Source: Sphaerotilus sp.
GTDB taxonomy: Bacteria; Pseudomonadota; Gammaproteobacteria; Burkholderiales; Burkholderiaceae_C
Assembly (NCBI RefSeq): GCF_013299175.1
Contig: NZ_JAAFKF010000021.1
Coordinates: 1 to 44,146 of the forward strand
Length of the DNA stretch: 44,146 nt
Direction: 5' to 3'
Every line of letters begins with the position of its first letter. Position 1 is the first letter of the stretch. The translations under genes were made by a program, and so were the position numbers. The notes below the pieces were generated by a model that worked only from the letters and a program-made list of their open reading frames with translations, did no database searches and was not told the origin of the DNA. Below, in pieces: positions 43,844 to 44,146 of the stretch.

Positions 43844-43875
43844 AGCCCGCCAGGGCGCTATACGTCCTGCGGGCT
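43844..43875 (-). terminator. Possible terminator between tRNA-Trp and secE
   Basis: AGCCCGC/GCGGGCT form a perfect seven-base-pair stem around an 18-base loop, 44 bases behind the tRNA. The following tract on the minus strand is TTCCTGC, a poor T run, so termination may be partial and serve mainly as a processing structure. Confidence 0.4.
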
Positions 43876-43919
43876 GCCGATCAGGCAACAAATCTTGATC
43901 GCTTGTCAGCGATTAGATT

Positions 43920-43995
43920 TGGCAGGGGCAGAGGGAATCGAACCCCCAACCTTCGGTTTTGGAGACCGACGCTCTGCCAATTGAGCTATGCCCCT
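43920..43995 (-). tRNA. trnW: tRNA-Trp (anticodon CCA)
   Basis: A 76-base tRNA on the minus strand. The acceptor stem AGGGGCA/TGCCCCT, D-arm, anticodon loop with CTCCAAA (anticodon CCA) and T-arm GGTTCGATTCC are all visible. The 3' CCA is encoded in the gene (43922-43920), after discriminator G. It lies between tuf and secE, the usual place for tRNA-Trp in proteobacteria. Confidence 0.97.
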
Positions 43996-44023
43996 GCGGC
44001 CTGATTGATGCGTTTGGCGAAGC

Positions 44024-44146
44024 TCAGGCGATGATCTTGCCGACGACGCCGGCGCCGACGGTGCGACCGCCTTCACGGATGGCGAAGCGCAGACCTTCTT
44101 CCATGGCGATCGGGGCGATCAGCTTGACCGTGATCGACACGTTGTC
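44024..44146 (-). CDS. tuf: Elongation factor Tu, C-terminal end (partial)
   Basis: The last 40 codons of EF-Tu, truncated by the window end. The third domain's end is visible: [34 protein letters not shown] and TGA at 44024-44026. EF-Tu brings aminoacyl-tRNA to the ribosome. The terminal residue is Ala where relatives often have Glu. It is upstream of the tRNA-Trp gene, 28 bases apart. Confidence 0.97.
   Translation of the reverse strand, partial: DNVSITVKLIAPIAMEEGLRFAIREGGRTVGAGVVGKIIA

Overview
The window is GC-rich chromosomal DNA from a betaproteobacterium, most likely of the order Burkholderiales (Sphaerotilus/Leptothrix/Ideonella-like relatives are my best guess). This rests on the classic order tuf–trnW–secE–nusG–rplKAJL–rpoBC, Burkholderiales-like protein sequences and the strong GC bias at third codon positions. 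No species can be fixed from sequence alone.

Left part (1–7793): the end of hemB, a CorA-type metal channel, an IclR regulator of the PcaR/PobR type divergent from a shikimate-dehydrogenase-like gene, and a complete five-gene branched-chain amino acid type ABC transporter (livKHMGF). The regulator and dehydrogenase suggest that this importer may serve aromatic or hydroaromatic acids.

Accessory stretch (7794–18982): a decayed IS605-type tnpB, a YefM–YoeB toxin–antitoxin pair with a TGTACA operator, a gutted sugar transferase gene, an intact WbpM/CapD-type sugar-nucleotide dehydratase, three cyclic-di-GMP genes (two tandem GGDEF–EAL paralogues and one GGDEF protein), the tail of a GNAT acetyltransferase, and a type II restriction–modification pair. 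The methyltransferase starts two bases after the uvrA stop codon. This part records several insertions and deletions.

Middle (18985–25792): uvrA, a four-gene polar amino acid ABC transporter, and a divergent FNR-like regulator that keeps only three of the four expected cluster cysteines.

Zinc region (25825–31456): a tightly overlapping operon read leftwards: zur, an unlisted 30-residue membrane peptide, znuC, znuB, znuA, a second ABC ATPase, an FtsX-type permease with a His/Asp-rich loop, and a DUF3299 protein. It fuses the ZnuABC importer with genes resembling the Zur-controlled PA4063–PA4066 locus of Pseudomonas aeruginosa. A perfect inverted repeat just upstream of zur is a candidate Zur operator. 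This is the most interesting functional unit in the window.

Right part (31472–44146): rpoC, rpoB, rplL, rplJ, rplA, rplK, nusG, secE, tRNA-Trp and the 3' end of tuf, all leftwards. Three structured non-coding parts stand out: a good terminator after rpoC, a run of four perfect inverted repeats between rplL and rpoB, and a 306-base leader before rplJ, which starts with TTG.
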